A stretch of 16,433 nt of DNA from Hyphomicrobiaceae bacterium UBA4118 (GCA_002383105.1 DFXC01000164.1:1-16433), one strand, 5' to 3'; positions 8,458 through 15,971 are shown, numbered from the stretch's first letter. Made by a program: numbers and translations. Notes: generated by a model not told the origin, from the sequence alone.

Positions 8458-9174
8458 ATCACCCGTCCGTCCAAACGCGCCCCTGACGCGCTTCGTCCCA
8501 TCAGCTTTGAGCGCGCCTTGTCACGGCATGCCGAAGGGTCTTGCCTCGTCCGCTTCGGCGACACCCATGTGCTGTGCACGGCGACGGCGGGCGAGCCCGT
8601 GCCGCCATGGCTGAAAGGCTCGGGCCGAGGCTGGGTCACCGCCGAATATGGCATGCTTCCCCGCGCCACCACCGAGCGGACGCGGCGGGAGGCGGCCGCG
8701 GGCAAGCAATCGGGCCGTACCCAGGAGATCCAGCGCCTGATCGGCCGCTCGCTCCGCGCCGTCACCGATCTTGCCGCGCTTGGCGAGAAGCAGATCATCG
8801 TCGATTGCGACGTGCTCCAGGCCGATGGCGGCACGCGCACGGCGTCGATCACCGGCGCCTGGGTCGCGCTCCATGATGCGCTTGCCTGGATGAAAGCGCG
8901 CAACATGATCAAGAACGGGGCGCTGCGCGATCATGTCGCCGCCGTCTCGTGTGGGCTTTATGGCGGCGAGGCGGTCCTCGATCTCGACTATGCCGAGGAT
9001 TCGGAGGCGCAAGCCGACGCGAATTTCGTAATGACCGGGTCTGGCGGTATCGTCGAGGTGCAGGGCACGGCCGAGACGGAGCCATTCAGCCAGGAGAAGT
9101 TCGACCAGCTGATGGCCCTTGCCCGCCGGGGCATCGCCGAGCTCGTGCAATTGCAGAAGATCACCGTCGCTTAA
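8458..9174 (+). CDS. rph: Ribonuclease PH, probable non-standard ATC start
   Basis: A 238-residue phosphorolytic 3'-to-5' exoribonuclease that trims tRNA 3' ends; it acts as a hexamer in the cytoplasm. The family N-terminus (typically MRPSxRAPDQLRP) is matched by [20 protein letters not shown] read from codon 2, followed by [19 protein letters not shown]. The phosphate/RNA-binding core [10 protein letters not shown] (62-71) and [19 protein letters not shown] (82-100) are intact. From ATC at 8458 the length is exactly that of E. coli RNase PH. The first standard start in frame is TTG at 8518, which would remove 20 conserved residues and lacks a ribosome site. Either ATC is used, or the base at 8460 is an error or mutation of an ATG. 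rdgB follows after 3 bases. Confidence 0.93.
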   Translation: MTRPSKRAPDALRPISFERALSRHAEGSCLVRFGDTHVLCTATAGEPVPPWLKGSGRGWVTAEYGMLPRATTERTRREAAAGKQSGRTQEIQRLIGRSLRAVTDLAALGEKQIIVDCDVLQADGGTRTASITGAWVALHDALAWMKARNMIKNGALRDHVAAVSCGLYGGEAVLDLDYAEDSEAQADANFVMTGSGGIVEVQGTAETEPFSQEKFDQLMALARRGIAELVQLQKITVA

Positions 9175-9177
9175 GCC

Positions 9178-9789
9178 ATGATGGGCGACCTCAAGCGCGG
9201 CGACAGGATCGTCATCGCGACCCACAACGAGGGCAAGGCGAGCGAGCTCGCCGAGCTGTTCGCGCCGCTTGGCATCGAAACCGTCTCGGCAGGTGCGCTT
9301 GGACTGAAGGAGCCGGAGGAAACCGGCGAGAGCTTCGCCGAGAACGCCGAGGTCAAAGCCGAAGCGGCGGCGGCGGCCTCCGGCATGCTTGCCGTCGCCG
9401 ACGATTCGGGGCTGGAGGTCGCATCGCTCGGCGGCGCACCCGGCATTCACTCGGCGCGGTGGGGCGGCCCCAACAAGGATTTTCGTCTCGCCATGGAGCG
9501 CGTCAATCGCGAGCTTGAGGCTAGCGGGGCAACCGACCGGCGCGCCAATTTCACCTGTGCGCTCGCCTTCGCACAGCCGGCCGGCAAGACGCTGGTCTTC
9601 ACAGGGAAAGTCGATGGAACCCTTGTCTGGCCGCCGCGTGGCACCAGGGGTTTCGGCTATGATCCGATCTTCGTGCCCGACGGCTATACCGAGACCTTCG
9701 GCGAGATGGACCCCGCACTGAAGAATGAGATGTCGCATCGCATGCGCGCCTTCGAGAAACTGATCCTGTCGAACCTGGCCTTACGATGA
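9178..9789 (+). CDS. rdgB: RdgB/HAM1 family XTP/dITP pyrophosphatase
   Basis: A 203-residue house-cleaning nucleotidase that hydrolyses XTP, ITP and dITP to the monophosphate and pyrophosphate, keeping deaminated purines out of nucleic acids. Diagnostic motifs are VIATHNEGK (12-20; T15, N17 and K20 contact the substrate), ADDSGLEV (74-81, with the catalytic/metal aspartates D75 and D76), GFGYDPIF (158-165) and SHR (186-188). Length is typical. The start is one of two adjacent ATG codons (9178 or 9181), 3 bases after the rph stop. There is no clear Shine-Dalgarno sequence, so translation is probably coupled to rph. The stop overlaps the hemW start in ATGA. Confidence 0.96.
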   Translation: MMGDLKRGDRIVIATHNEGKASELAELFAPLGIETVSAGALGLKEPEETGESFAENAEVKAEAAAAASGMLAVADDSGLEVASLGGAPGIHSARWGGPNKDFRLAMERVNRELEASGATDRRANFTCALAFAQPAGKTLVFTGKVDGTLVWPPRGTRGFGYDPIFVPDGYTETFGEMDPALKNEMSHRMRAFEKLILSNLALR

Positions 9790-11021
9790 GGAATAGCGCA
9801 GTAACCCCCCTCCCTGTCCCTCCCCCTCAAGGGGCGAGGGAAACCGATGGGCAAGCGCGCACGCCAAAAGCGCAATCTCGGCAGGAGCCGTTTGGGGTCT
9901 ATGTGCATTGGCCGTTCTGCCGCGCCAAGTGCCCCTATTGCGACTTCAACTCCCATGTCCGCCATGGCGGCGTCGACGAAGCGAGGTTCCTTGCTGCTTA
10001 TCTCAGAGAGCTTGACCATTTCGCGTCGCTTGCCCCGCAGCGGAGCGTGGCAAGCATCTTCTTCGGCGGCGGCACGCCGTCCTTGATGGGAGCCGGCACC
10101 GTCAGTGCGATCATCGACTCTATCGCCAACCATTGGACCCTAGAGCGCGACGCCGAGATCACGCTCGAGGCCAATCCGACCAGTGTCGAGGCGGAGCGCT
10201 TCGCGGGCTACCGGGCCGTAGGAGTCAACCGGCTGTCGCTCGGCGTGCAAGCGCTCGATGATGCGAGCCTGAAAGCCCTTGGGCGCCAGCACTCCGCGCT
10301 TGAGGCGCTTGCGGCGCTCGCGCTTGCCAAGCGCCATTTCGACCGGGTCTCGTTCGACCTGATCTATGCGCGCGAAGGGCAGACGGCTAAGGCCTGGGCC
10401 GAGGAGCTTAGGAACGCGCTCGGCTTCGCCGCAGACCACCTTTCGCTCTATCAGCTCACCATCGAGGAGGGCACGCCGTTCGCCGCGCGCCATGATGCCG
10501 GCATGCTGCACATTCCGAATGGCGATCTGGCGCGCGCGCTCTACCTGCTCACCCAGGAGCTTTGCGAGCCGGCAGGGCTTCCGGCCTACGAGGTCTCCAA
10601 CCATGCGCGGCCGGGATCGGAATCGCGCCACAACCTCCTCTATTGGCGCGGGCAGGACTATGCCGGCATCGGCCCCGGCGCTCATAGCCGCATCACATCA
10701 GGTGGCGCCAAGCGGGCACTTTCGGCGATCAAGTCTCCTGAAGGCTGGCGGGCAGAGGTCGAGGCGCGCGGCCATGGCCTCGACAGCGACGAAACCTTAA
10801 GCGCCGAGGAGGCCGCCGACGAATATCTGCTGATGGGCTTGCGTCTCAGCGAGGGCCTCGATCTTGCGCGGCTCGCCGCCATCGATGGCCGCGGCGTCGA
10901 CGAGACGCGCTTAAGCGCGCTCGAGAGCCAAGGCCTCGTCACGCGCGAGGGGGGCCGGCTTGCCGCCACGCCCTCAGGCCGCCTCGTGCTGAACCGGCTG
11001 ATCCTCGAGCTTGCCGCTTAG
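9786..11021 (+). CDS. hemW: Radical SAM protein HemW (heme chaperone, HemN-like)
   Basis: A 411-residue radical SAM protein. HemW binds heme and is linked to heme delivery to respiratory enzymes; it is often misannotated as coproporphyrinogen III oxidase HemN. The cluster ligands are C45, C49 and C52 in [14 protein letters not shown]. The fourth HemN cysteine is absent (D-F follows), and the HemW heme motif HNxxYW is present as HNLLYW (282-287). Also visible are [10 protein letters not shown] (92-101) and the C-terminal HemN-C region with [12 protein letters not shown]. The conserved protein begins at about residue 36 (FGVYVHWPF). The first 35 residues are Pro/Gln-rich and partly encoded by a palindromic repeat, yet no other in-frame start exists before the conserved region. 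The ATG overlaps the rdgB stop by 4 bases, which suggests coupling. Confidence 0.94.
   Translation: MRNSAVTPLPVPPPQGARETDGQARTPKAQSRQEPFGVYVHWPFCRAKCPYCDFNSHVRHGGVDEARFLAAYLRELDHFASLAPQRSVASIFFGGGTPSLMGAGTVSAIIDSIANHWTLERDAEITLEANPTSVEAERFAGYRAVGVNRLSLGVQALDDASLKALGRQHSALEALAALALAKRHFDRVSFDLIYAREGQTAKAWAEELRNALGFAADHLSLYQLTIEEGTPFAARHDAGMLHIPNGDLARALYLLTQELCEPAGLPAYEVSNHARPGSESRHNLLYWRGQDYAGIGPGAHSRITSGGAKRALSAIKSPEGWRAEVEARGHGLDSDETLSAEEAADEYLLMGLRLSEGLDLARLAAIDGRGVDETRLSALESQGLVTREGGRLAATPSGRLVLNRLILELAA
9817..9841. repeat. Palindromic repeat inside the hemW 5' coding sequence
   Basis: TCCCTCCCCC (9817-9826) pairs with GGGGCGAGGGA (9831-9841) as a 10-bp stem with one bulged C; the loop is TCAA (9827-9830). 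The flanking run ACCCCCCTCCCTG (9804-9816) looks like part of the same element. From memory, C-rich hairpins of the form CCCTCCCTGTCCCTCCCC are dispersed repeats in several rhizobial-type genomes. Here it is read in frame as [12 protein letters not shown] (hemW residues 8-19). The stem lies within the first 60 bases of the message and could slow initiation or elongation. Confidence 0.65.
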
Positions 11022-11024
11022 GCA

Positions 11025-12221
11025 TCAGTAGGACGACGCCGTCGCAAAGGAGCTCGGCGCGGGGTCGATCACCTGCGGGCCCCCTTCACGCATTTCGAGA
11101 ATGGCAAGGCCGCGCTCGCAGGTTCCGTCGGGCAGCAGGCGGAAGAGCCCATCGACGCCGGCAAAGCCGCTCGCGCGCGTGAGCTGCGCACTCGCGTAAC
11201 GCTCGCCTTGCGGATTCTGCGACAGCGACACCGCAAGGCTCACGGCGTCATAGGCGAGGCTCGCCAGCCGCGGCGGCACGGCGCCATAGGTCTTGGCGTA
11301 GCGCTGGGTGAAGTTGCTCCAGCCCTTGGGATCGGGAGCCGGATACCAGCCACCGATGAGCGCCTTCTCGCCGCCGATATTGGGATAATCCCACTGCCCG
11401 GTGCCGATGAACTGGACGCGCCTGCTGGTGAGATCGGCCGAGGCAAGGAGCGGCGCAAGCGAGGGAAGCTCATCGCGGCCTGCCGGCAGGAACAGCGCAT
11501 CGGCCGGCTGGCCGCCCGTAATCGCATTGGCGATCTGCCTGACCGGTCCGAGCATGGCGTTGGAGTCGTCCGGCGGGAAGGTCGCGCGCACGGCAGCCTG
11601 GCCGCCCCCCGCCGAGACGGCCTTGGCGAAGGCGGCTTCGGCGATCCTGCCGTAAGGGGACTGGGGGATCAGCTGCGCGAAATTGCGCTTCCCCCTCGAC
11701 ATGGCGAAGGAGACGATGCGGGGCACGTCGCGCCCGGCAAGGAAGCTCAGGAGATAGACGCCGTTGCCGGCGACCTTCTCATCGCTGGAGAAGGCGATCA
11801 TGGGAATGCCGGCCTGGCGGGTGACGGGGGCCGCGCCCGAGACCTCTTGGGCGAAGAGCGGACCGATGATCAGTTCGGCGCCGTCATGGATGGCGCTTTC
11901 GGCCGCTGCGCGCGCGCCGTCAGGCGTGCCCCTGGTGTCCTTGGGAACGAGCGTGACGTTAGGATTGTCGAAATCGAAGAGCGCAAGCTCAGCCGCCTGC
12001 TTCAGCGCCTTGGCAATGGCAGGCGTCGAGCCCGACGCCGTGATGGGAAGGAGAAGCGCCACCTTCACCGTGCCCGTAGAGCCGGTGATGCCCGCGCTGC
12101 CGGGTCCACCGCCGCCGCCACCCGGCGCACCGCAGGCCGCAAGCACAGCTGCCACGACGAACGTCGCAAGCAGCAGTCTTATGGCGCCGAGATGATGGTC
12201 GAGGCTGAAAGTAAGCCGCAT
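11025..12221 (-). CDS. LpoA/LppC-like penicillin-binding protein activator lipoprotein
   Basis: A 398-residue secreted lipoprotein. The N-terminus has a basic start, a hydrophobic stretch (about 12-27) and a lipobox LAAC with C30 as the lipidated cysteine. A Gly-rich linker follows, then a periplasmic-binding-protein type I fold (Leu/Ile/Val-receptor-like): VKVALLLPI near residue 52, ALKQAAELALFDF, and GAELIIGPLFAQEVSGAAPV. In alphaproteobacteria this family is called penicillin-binding protein activator, after E. coli LpoA, which activates PBP1A from the outer membrane; older names are LppC or ABC-transporter substrate-binding protein. No transporter genes are nearby. The start ATG has GGAG 10 bases upstream. 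It is divergent from rsmI, the same neighbour that lpoA has in E. coli, and converges on hemW with 3 bases between stops. Family call good; function by homology. Confidence 0.85.
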   Translation of the reverse strand: MRLTFSLDHHLGAIRLLLATFVVAAVLAACGAPGGGGGGPGSAGITGSTGTVKVALLLPITASGSTPAIAKALKQAAELALFDFDNPNVTLVPKDTRGTPDGARAAAESAIHDGAELIIGPLFAQEVSGAAPVTRQAGIPMIAFSSDEKVAGNGVYLLSFLAGRDVPRIVSFAMSRGKRNFAQLIPQSPYGRIAEAAFAKAVSAGGGQAAVRATFPPDDSNAMLGPVRQIANAITGGQPADALFLPAGRDELPSLAPLLASADLTSRRVQFIGTGQWDYPNIGGEKALIGGWYPAPDPKGWSNFTQRYAKTYGAVPPRLASLAYDAVSLAVSLSQNPQGERYASAQLTRASGFAGVDGLFRLLPDGTCERGLAILEMREGGPQVIDPAPSSFATASSY

Positions 12222-12471
12222 GGCCCCTTTGCTCCAAGGTCGCTTCGCCTTAGAGGCGCGCGCCTTGTCCTTGGCGGCAGTTGCAATGACCCGCTTCTCC
12301 GGTTGGGTCCCAAGACCGTCAAGCCGCTTGAGGAAGCTTGCCCGCGACTATGGCTCAATCGTGATGGACGACATGCGACTATATCACGTAAGGTTTTGAC
12401 GCCTAGAGCTTGGCCGCTTCGCGGGCGCATGCCAAGTCATTGGAGCGGGCCTAGAAACGCGGGCTACGCGC
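12222..12471. other. Divergent lpoA/rsmI intergenic region
   Basis: This is the longest non-coding stretch in the window (250 bases). It must contain promoters in both directions. The AT-rich patch 12378-12385 offers TATAGT on the minus strand (towards lpoA) or TATATC on the plus strand (towards rsmI) as -10 candidates, but neither has a convincing -35 at 16-18 bases. TTGACG at 12396-12401 has no matching -10. A 12-base perfect palindrome (AGGCGCGCGCCT) lies at 12254-12265. I see no RNA gene or small ORF I would defend. Confidence 0.45.
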
Positions 12472-13407
12472 GTGCAAGACCATCGGGACGACGAGCGGGC
12501 TGCCGTTGCCGAGCTGAGGACGGCTCAGCGCGCGAGCGAGGTGATTGGCGAGCTCTTGGAGCGGCCGTTGCCGCCCGGCCTCTATCTCGTCGCGACGCCG
12601 ATCGGCAATCTCGCCGACATCTCGCTCCGCGCCCTTGCCGTGCTGGCCCGCGCCGACCTGATCGCCGCCGAGGACACGCGCCACAGCCAGAAGCTGCTTA
12701 CCCATTTCGGCATCAGGGTGAAGCTCACCCCCTATCACGAGCACAATGCCGAGCGCGAAAGGCCGCGCCTCCTCTCCCACATCAAGGACGATCGTTCGGT
12801 GGCGCTGATCTCCGATGCCGGAACGCCGCTCGTCTCCGACCCCGGCTACAAGCTCGTGCGCGAAGCCTTAGACCAAGGCCTACTGGTGACCAGCATCCCA
12901 GGGCCCTCGGCAGCACTCGCCGCCCTGACCAGCGCAGGACTGCCGACCGACACCTTTCTCTTTGCCGGCTTCTTGCCGCCGAAATCGGGAGCGCGCCAGA
13001 CGCGCCTTGCCGAGCTAAAAACCGTGCCGGCGACCCTTGTCATTTTCGAAACGGCGCCACGCCTCGCCAACAGCCTCGCCGACATGGCGGAGGTGCTGGG
13101 TCCGCGTGAGGCCGCCATCGCCAAGGAGCTGACCAAGCTGCATGAGAGCGTGACGTGCGGCACTCTCGACCGGCTTGCCGGCGGGCTTGAGGGTGGCGAG
13201 ATGCTGAAAGGCGAGTTCGTGGTGGTGGTGGCGCCGCCTGCCGAGGACGAGACTGAGATCAGCGACGAGCGGATCGTGGAGCAGCTCAAGAGGGCGCTCA
13301 AGGTCGAGAGCTTCCGCGACGCCGTGCGCTCCGTCGCCGAAGTGCTGCAAGTGAAGCGCGCCCGCGTCTATGAGCTCGGGCTCACCCTCGACCGCGAGCG
13401 CGATTGA
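12472..13407 (+). CDS. rsmI: 16S rRNA (cytidine(1402)-2'-O)-methyltransferase
   Basis: A 311-residue SAM-dependent methyltransferase (tetrapyrrole-methylase fold, formerly YraL) that 2'-O-methylates C1402 in the ribosomal decoding centre. Motifs: LVATPIGNLADISLRAL (39-55), AAEDTRHSQKLL (65-76), ALISDAGTPLVSDPG (111-125), and IPGPSAALAAL, then FAGFLPPKSGAR. The C-terminal helical region (ALKVESFRDAVRSVAEVLQ) is also typical. The start is uncertain. GTG at 12472 gives a 34-residue leader before the conserved LPPGLYLVATP; GTG at 12541 gives an 11-residue leader. Neither has a strong ribosome site, and leaders of both lengths occur in relatives. yraN follows after 3 bases. Confidence 0.95.
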   Translation: MQDHRDDERAAVAELRTAQRASEVIGELLERPLPPGLYLVATPIGNLADISLRALAVLARADLIAAEDTRHSQKLLTHFGIRVKLTPYHEHNAERERPRLLSHIKDDRSVALISDAGTPLVSDPGYKLVREALDQGLLVTSIPGPSAALAALTSAGLPTDTFLFAGFLPPKSGARQTRLAELKTVPATLVIFETAPRLANSLADMAEVLGPREAAIAKELTKLHESVTCGTLDRLAGGLEGGEMLKGEFVVVVAPPAEDETEISDERIVEQLKRALKVESFRDAVRSVAEVLQVKRARVYELGLTLDRERD

Positions 13408-13410
13408 CCC

Positions 13411-13770
13411 ATGAGGCAAGCTCGCGTCAGGGCCTATCGCAGCGGGCTCTTCGCCGAGACTCTTGCCGCGCTGCTGCTGCGCCTCAAGGGCCACCGCGTC
13501 GTCGCGCGACGCTACAAGACCCCGGTGGGCGAGATCGATCTTGTGGCGCTCAAGGGCAAGCGGCTCGCCTTCATCGAGGTGAAGCGGCGGAAGACCGCGG
13601 AGGACGCGGCCTGGACGGTACCCGCCAAGCAGCGGCGGCGCATCGTCAGGGCCGCGCAATATTGGCTCGCCGGGCACCCGGACTTCGCCGGCCACGACAT
13701 CGCCTTCGACGTGGTGCTCGCCGCACCCTGGCGGTGGCCTCAGTACATCGCCAACGCCTTTCCCGTTTGA
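13411..13770 (+). CDS. yraN: UPF0102 / YraN family endonuclease-fold protein
   Basis: A 119-residue protein of the YraN family, which has a Holliday-junction-resolvase-like PD-(D/E)XK fold. Its activity is not established. The catalytic-type layout is visible: helical E16 in LFAETLAALLL, then D43 in VGEIDLVAL, and E56-V-K58 in AFIEVKRR. Length is typical. The ATG is 3 bases after the rsmI stop, and the rsmI-yraN pairing is widespread, which suggests co-translation. A different-frame ORF over the same stretch has no family signature and is a shadow. Confidence 0.92.
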   Translation: MRQARVRAYRSGLFAETLAALLLRLKGHRVVARRYKTPVGEIDLVALKGKRLAFIEVKRRKTAEDAAWTVPAKQRRRIVRAAQYWLAGHPDFAGHDIAFDVVLAAPWRWPQYIANAFPV

Positions 13771-13814
13771 CGCCCCGTAATTCCCCTTTAGCGAGACTCT
13801 GCCTATAAGGGGCG
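13771..13814 (+). promoter_or_regulatory. gshB leader with two alternative arms pairing to the ribosome site
   Basis: The gshB Shine-Dalgarno region AAGGGGCG (13807-13814) lies just before the ATG at 13817. Two upstream segments are complementary to it: CGCCCC (13771-13776) with GGGGCG (13809-13814), and CCCCTT (13783-13788) with AAGGGG (13807-13812). They share the same 3' partner, so only one can form at a time. Both would hide the ribosome site. A regulatory switch is inference; 6-bp stems in GC-rich DNA can occur by chance. Confidence 0.4.
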
Positions 13815-13816
13815 CC

Positions 13817-14785
13817 ATGGCTCTCAAAGTCGCCTTCCAGATGGACCCCATAGAGCGCATCGATATCAGGGGCGATTCCACCTTCGCGCTCCTGCTCGAG
13901 GCGCAGTGGCGCGGCCACGACGTGTTCTATTACACCCCTGACCATCTCTCCCTTCGCGATGGCAAGCTGATGGCCGAAGGCCACAGCCTCACCGTAGAGG
14001 ACAGTCCCGGCGACCATTACCGCCTGGCGCATCCTCGCAGCGTCGACCTTGCCACGTTCGACGTGGTGCATCTCCGCCAGGACCCGCCCTTCGACATGGC
14101 CTATATCACCACGACGCATCTCTTGGAGCGCCTCCAGCCCAAGACGCTCGTGGTCAACGACCCAGCGAGCGTGCGCAATTCGCCGGAGAAGGTGTTCGTG
14201 CTCGACTTTCTCGATCTGATGCCGCCAACGCTCGTCACCCGCTCGCCTGACGCCATCCGCGCCTTCCGCGACGAGCACAAGGACATCGTGGTGAAGCCGC
14301 TTTACGGCAATGGCGGCGCCGCGGTGTTCCGCATTCCGCAGGGCGACACCAATCTCAATTCGCTCATCGAGCTTTTGGGCGTCACCTTCCGCGAGCCGAT
14401 CATGGTGCAGCGCTACATCCCGCAAGTGCGGAAAGGCGACAAGCGCATCATCCTCGTCGACGGCGAGTTCGCCGGCGCCATCAACCGCGTACCGCCGCCC
14501 GACGAGACCCGCTCGAACCTGCATATCGGCGGCAAGGCGGAGGCCACGACGCTCACCAAGCGCGACAAGGAGATCTGCGCCAAGCTCGGGCCCGAGCTGA
14601 AAAGACGCGGGCTGATCTTCGCCGGCATCGACGTGATCGGCACTTATCTCACCGAGATCAACGTCACCTCGCCGACCGGCATCCGGCAGGTGGCTGAGTT
14701 CGGCGGGCCCGACATCGCCGCCATGATCTGGGACGTGGTGGAGAAGAAGGTGGCGGCTGAGAAGCGGAAGGCGAAGGCGCGATGA
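13817..14785 (+). CDS. gshB: Glutathione synthetase
   Basis: A 322-residue cytoplasmic ATP-grasp ligase that joins gamma-glutamylcysteine and glycine, the second step of glutathione synthesis. Motifs: [19 protein letters not shown] near the N-terminus (5-23), [11 protein letters not shown] (86-96), [14 protein letters not shown] (112-125), the ATP-lysine K160 with the Gly-rich loop [10 protein letters not shown] (163-172), [14 protein letters not shown], and the C-terminal [15 protein letters not shown] with the metal-binding Glu/Asn pair. Length is close to the bacterial norm (about 315). It is 46 bases downstream of yraN, so it is probably in the rsmI transcript. Its stop overlaps the next gene by 4 bases. 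Confidence 0.97.
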   Translation: MALKVAFQMDPIERIDIRGDSTFALLLEAQWRGHDVFYYTPDHLSLRDGKLMAEGHSLTVEDSPGDHYRLAHPRSVDLATFDVVHLRQDPPFDMAYITTTHLLERLQPKTLVVNDPASVRNSPEKVFVLDFLDLMPPTLVTRSPDAIRAFRDEHKDIVVKPLYGNGGAAVFRIPQGDTNLNSLIELLGVTFREPIMVQRYIPQVRKGDKRIILVDGEFAGAINRVPPPDETRSNLHIGGKAEATTLTKRDKEICAKLGPELKRRGLIFAGIDVIGTYLTEINVTSPTGIRQVAEFGGPDIAAMIWDVVEKKVAAEKRKAKAR

Positions 14786-15309
14786 CCGCTGACCCGAAGC
14801 ATCTCGGGGCAATGTTCGACGCTCATACCGACGCCGAGTTCAAGACGCGCGACATCAACGCGACCATGGCGACCATGGGCGAGATGCCGCATGTGACCCA
14901 TGTGCCGACCATGACCGGCGGTCATGGACAGGACGAGGTGCGGCGCTTCTACGAGAGGTGGTTCATCGGGCGCTGGCCTGAGGACACCGAGATCACGCCG
15001 GTCTCACGCACCGTCGGAGAGGATCGCGTGGTCGATGAGATGATCATCCGCTTCACCCATGACTGCGAGATGCCGGCGCTTCTGCCCGGGGTCGCGCCCA
15101 CGGGGCGCAAGGTGGTGATCCCGTTCGTGGTGGTGGTCGGCTTCTCCGGCGGCAAGATCGCGTTCGAGCGCATCTACTGGGACCAGGCGTCGATGCTCGC
15201 CCAGCTCGGGCTGATCGATGCCGCCAAGCTGCCGGTGTCGGGCGCCGAGCAGGCAGCGCGGCTGATCGATCCGAGCCTGCCGTCCAATACGTTGATCCCC
15301 AAAACCTGA
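14782..15309 (+). CDS. NTF2/SnoaL-like fold protein of unknown function
   Basis: A 175-residue soluble protein. The pattern [18 protein letters not shown] (48-65), [32 protein letters not shown], and [20 protein letters not shown] is that of SnoaL-like / nuclear-transport-factor-2-fold proteins: a cone-shaped alpha+beta barrel with a polar pocket. Relatives include polyketide cyclases and isomerases, but most members like this one are uncharacterised. Some are annotated by transfer as carboxymethylenebutenolidase, without the Cys-His-Asp triad to justify it, and I see no alpha/beta-hydrolase nucleophile elbow here. There is no signal peptide. The start ATG overlaps the gshB stop (ATGA), and an AAGG is close upstream, so it is very likely translated with gshB. 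A link to thiol or electrophile metabolism is inference from position only. Confidence 0.78.
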   Translation: MTADPKHLGAMFDAHTDAEFKTRDINATMATMGEMPHVTHVPTMTGGHGQDEVRRFYERWFIGRWPEDTEITPVSRTVGEDRVVDEMIIRFTHDCEMPALLPGVAPTGRKVVIPFVVVVGFSGGKIAFERIYWDQASMLAQLGLIDAAKLPVSGAEQAARLIDPSLPSNTLIPKT

Positions 15310-15323
15310 GCGTCGCAGCTCAG
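15306..15323 (-). terminator. Short hairpin spanning both convergent stop codons
   Basis: CTGAGC (15306-15311) pairs with GCTCAG (15318-15323) around a 6-base loop. The arms contain the TGA of the NTF2-like gene and the TGA of the oppositely transcribed 2TM gene. On the minus strand the stem is followed by G then TTTT, giving a weak intrinsic terminator for the 2TM gene. The plus side has no T-run directly after the stem. Confidence 0.4.
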
Positions 15324-15802
15324 CTGGTCCGCTTCGTGCTTTTGCGGCGGGGCGCCTTCGCTTTTGGCGGCTCTGCCTTCGTCTCGATCTGCTTTGCCGG
15401 CGGTTGCGGCGCTGGACGCGGCCGGTGGCTGCGGAATAGACACGCGCCATGGGCAAGGACACCGGCGCCCCAGCCGAGCGCCACCCAATAGAACCACCAG
15501 ACTTTCGGCGTCACCGTGAGGTTGACGAGCAGGAGCAGCAGGATCACCGCCACATAGGCGAAGAGGTGAACGGTGAAGGCGCGCTCTTTGCGATCGATGA
15601 AGATGCGCTCGCGCCGCCGCGTCTTGCGCAAGAGGAGGGCAAGGTCGTGGGTGGCGACGGCGATGCCCCAACCCATTAGCACCCACGGGAACCAGAGGTG
15701 TTGCGGTGTAAGCCACAGATTGACCGCCGCACACCCGGCCGTGATGACGACAAAGGCCACAAAATGGGCGAGGAAAATGCGCATCGATAAGTCTTTGAAC
15801 AT
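15320..15802 (-). CDS. Tandem 2TM-domain membrane protein
   Basis: A 160-residue protein with four predicted membrane helices arranged as two copies of a two-helix unit. Each copy has the pattern N-L-x-x-T-P-x-x-x-W-F-x-W-V-x-x-G-W-G followed by a histidine. The first is NLWLTPQHLWFPWVLMGWG and the second NLTVTPKVWWFYWVALGWG, separated by a charged segment (RKTRRRERIFIDRKERA). This resembles the 2TM domain family, whose function is unknown. The C-terminal 35 residues are Pro-, Ala- and Lys-rich and should be cytoplasmic. I prefer the ATG at 15800-15802, which follows GAGGCGAGG closely, over the ATG at 15814, which has no ribosome site. It converges with the NTF2-like gene, stop to stop within about 10 bases. 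Confidence 0.8.
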   Translation of the reverse strand: MFKDLSMRIFLAHFVAFVVITAGCAAVNLWLTPQHLWFPWVLMGWGIAVATHDLALLLRKTRRRERIFIDRKERAFTVHLFAYVAVILLLLLVNLTVTPKVWWFYWVALGWGAGVLAHGACLFRSHRPRPAPQPPAKQIETKAEPPKAKAPRRKSTKRTS

Positions 15803-15858
15803 GCCTCGCCTCATACGGTCGGAGCCAGCCTACGCTACTCTTGCGGCGGCTTCGCGCT

Positions 15859-15872
15859 TTGACCCAGAACAA
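15859..15872 (-). promoter_or_regulatory. Candidate FixK/FNR-type box upstream of the 2TM gene
   Basis: Read on the minus strand this is TTGTTCTGGGTCAA, one mismatch from the FNR/FixK consensus TTGAT-N4-ATCAA with its TTGAY/RTCAA half-site variation. The centre is about 63 bases before the 2TM ATG at 15802. A class II arrangement (box centre at -41.5) would put the transcript start near 15824, with a weak -10 (TAGCGT, 15832-15837) about where expected and a leader of about 22 bases. No regulator gene is in the window. Confidence 0.35.
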
Positions 15873-15971
15873 GATCGCTTGAAGGCAAGTTCCGGCCGGT
15901 CGCGAGAGGCCTTGGCTTCCTGCTCGGCCACCTTGCCGCCGATCTCTGGGCATGGCGGATGTTCGCTGATT

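Noticed and set aside
8518..9174. TTG at 8518 as the rph start
   Set aside because: It removes 20 family-conserved residues and lies 68 bases from the strong Shine-Dalgarno sequence. I treat the ATC at 8458 as the start, with an error in the ATG as the alternative.
8521..9738. 405-codon minus-strand open frame across rph and rdgB
   Set aside because: It is the antisense shadow of two well-defined genes.
12254..12265. 12-base perfect palindrome AGGCGCGCGCCT as a regulator site
   Set aside because: Alternating GC palindromes are expected in DNA this GC-rich. There is no second copy or promoter context to support it.
11208..13109. 633-codon open frame on the plus strand across lpoA and rsmI
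   Set aside because: It runs antisense through the lipoprotein gene and out of frame through rsmI, both of which have clear family motifs. Its composition (Arg/Gly/His-rich) is typical of a GC-rich shadow frame.
13404..13808. 134-codon plus-strand frame overlapping yraN
   Set aside because: The yraN frame has the GEIDL and EVK motifs. The other frame is Arg/Ala-rich without family features and is a shadow.
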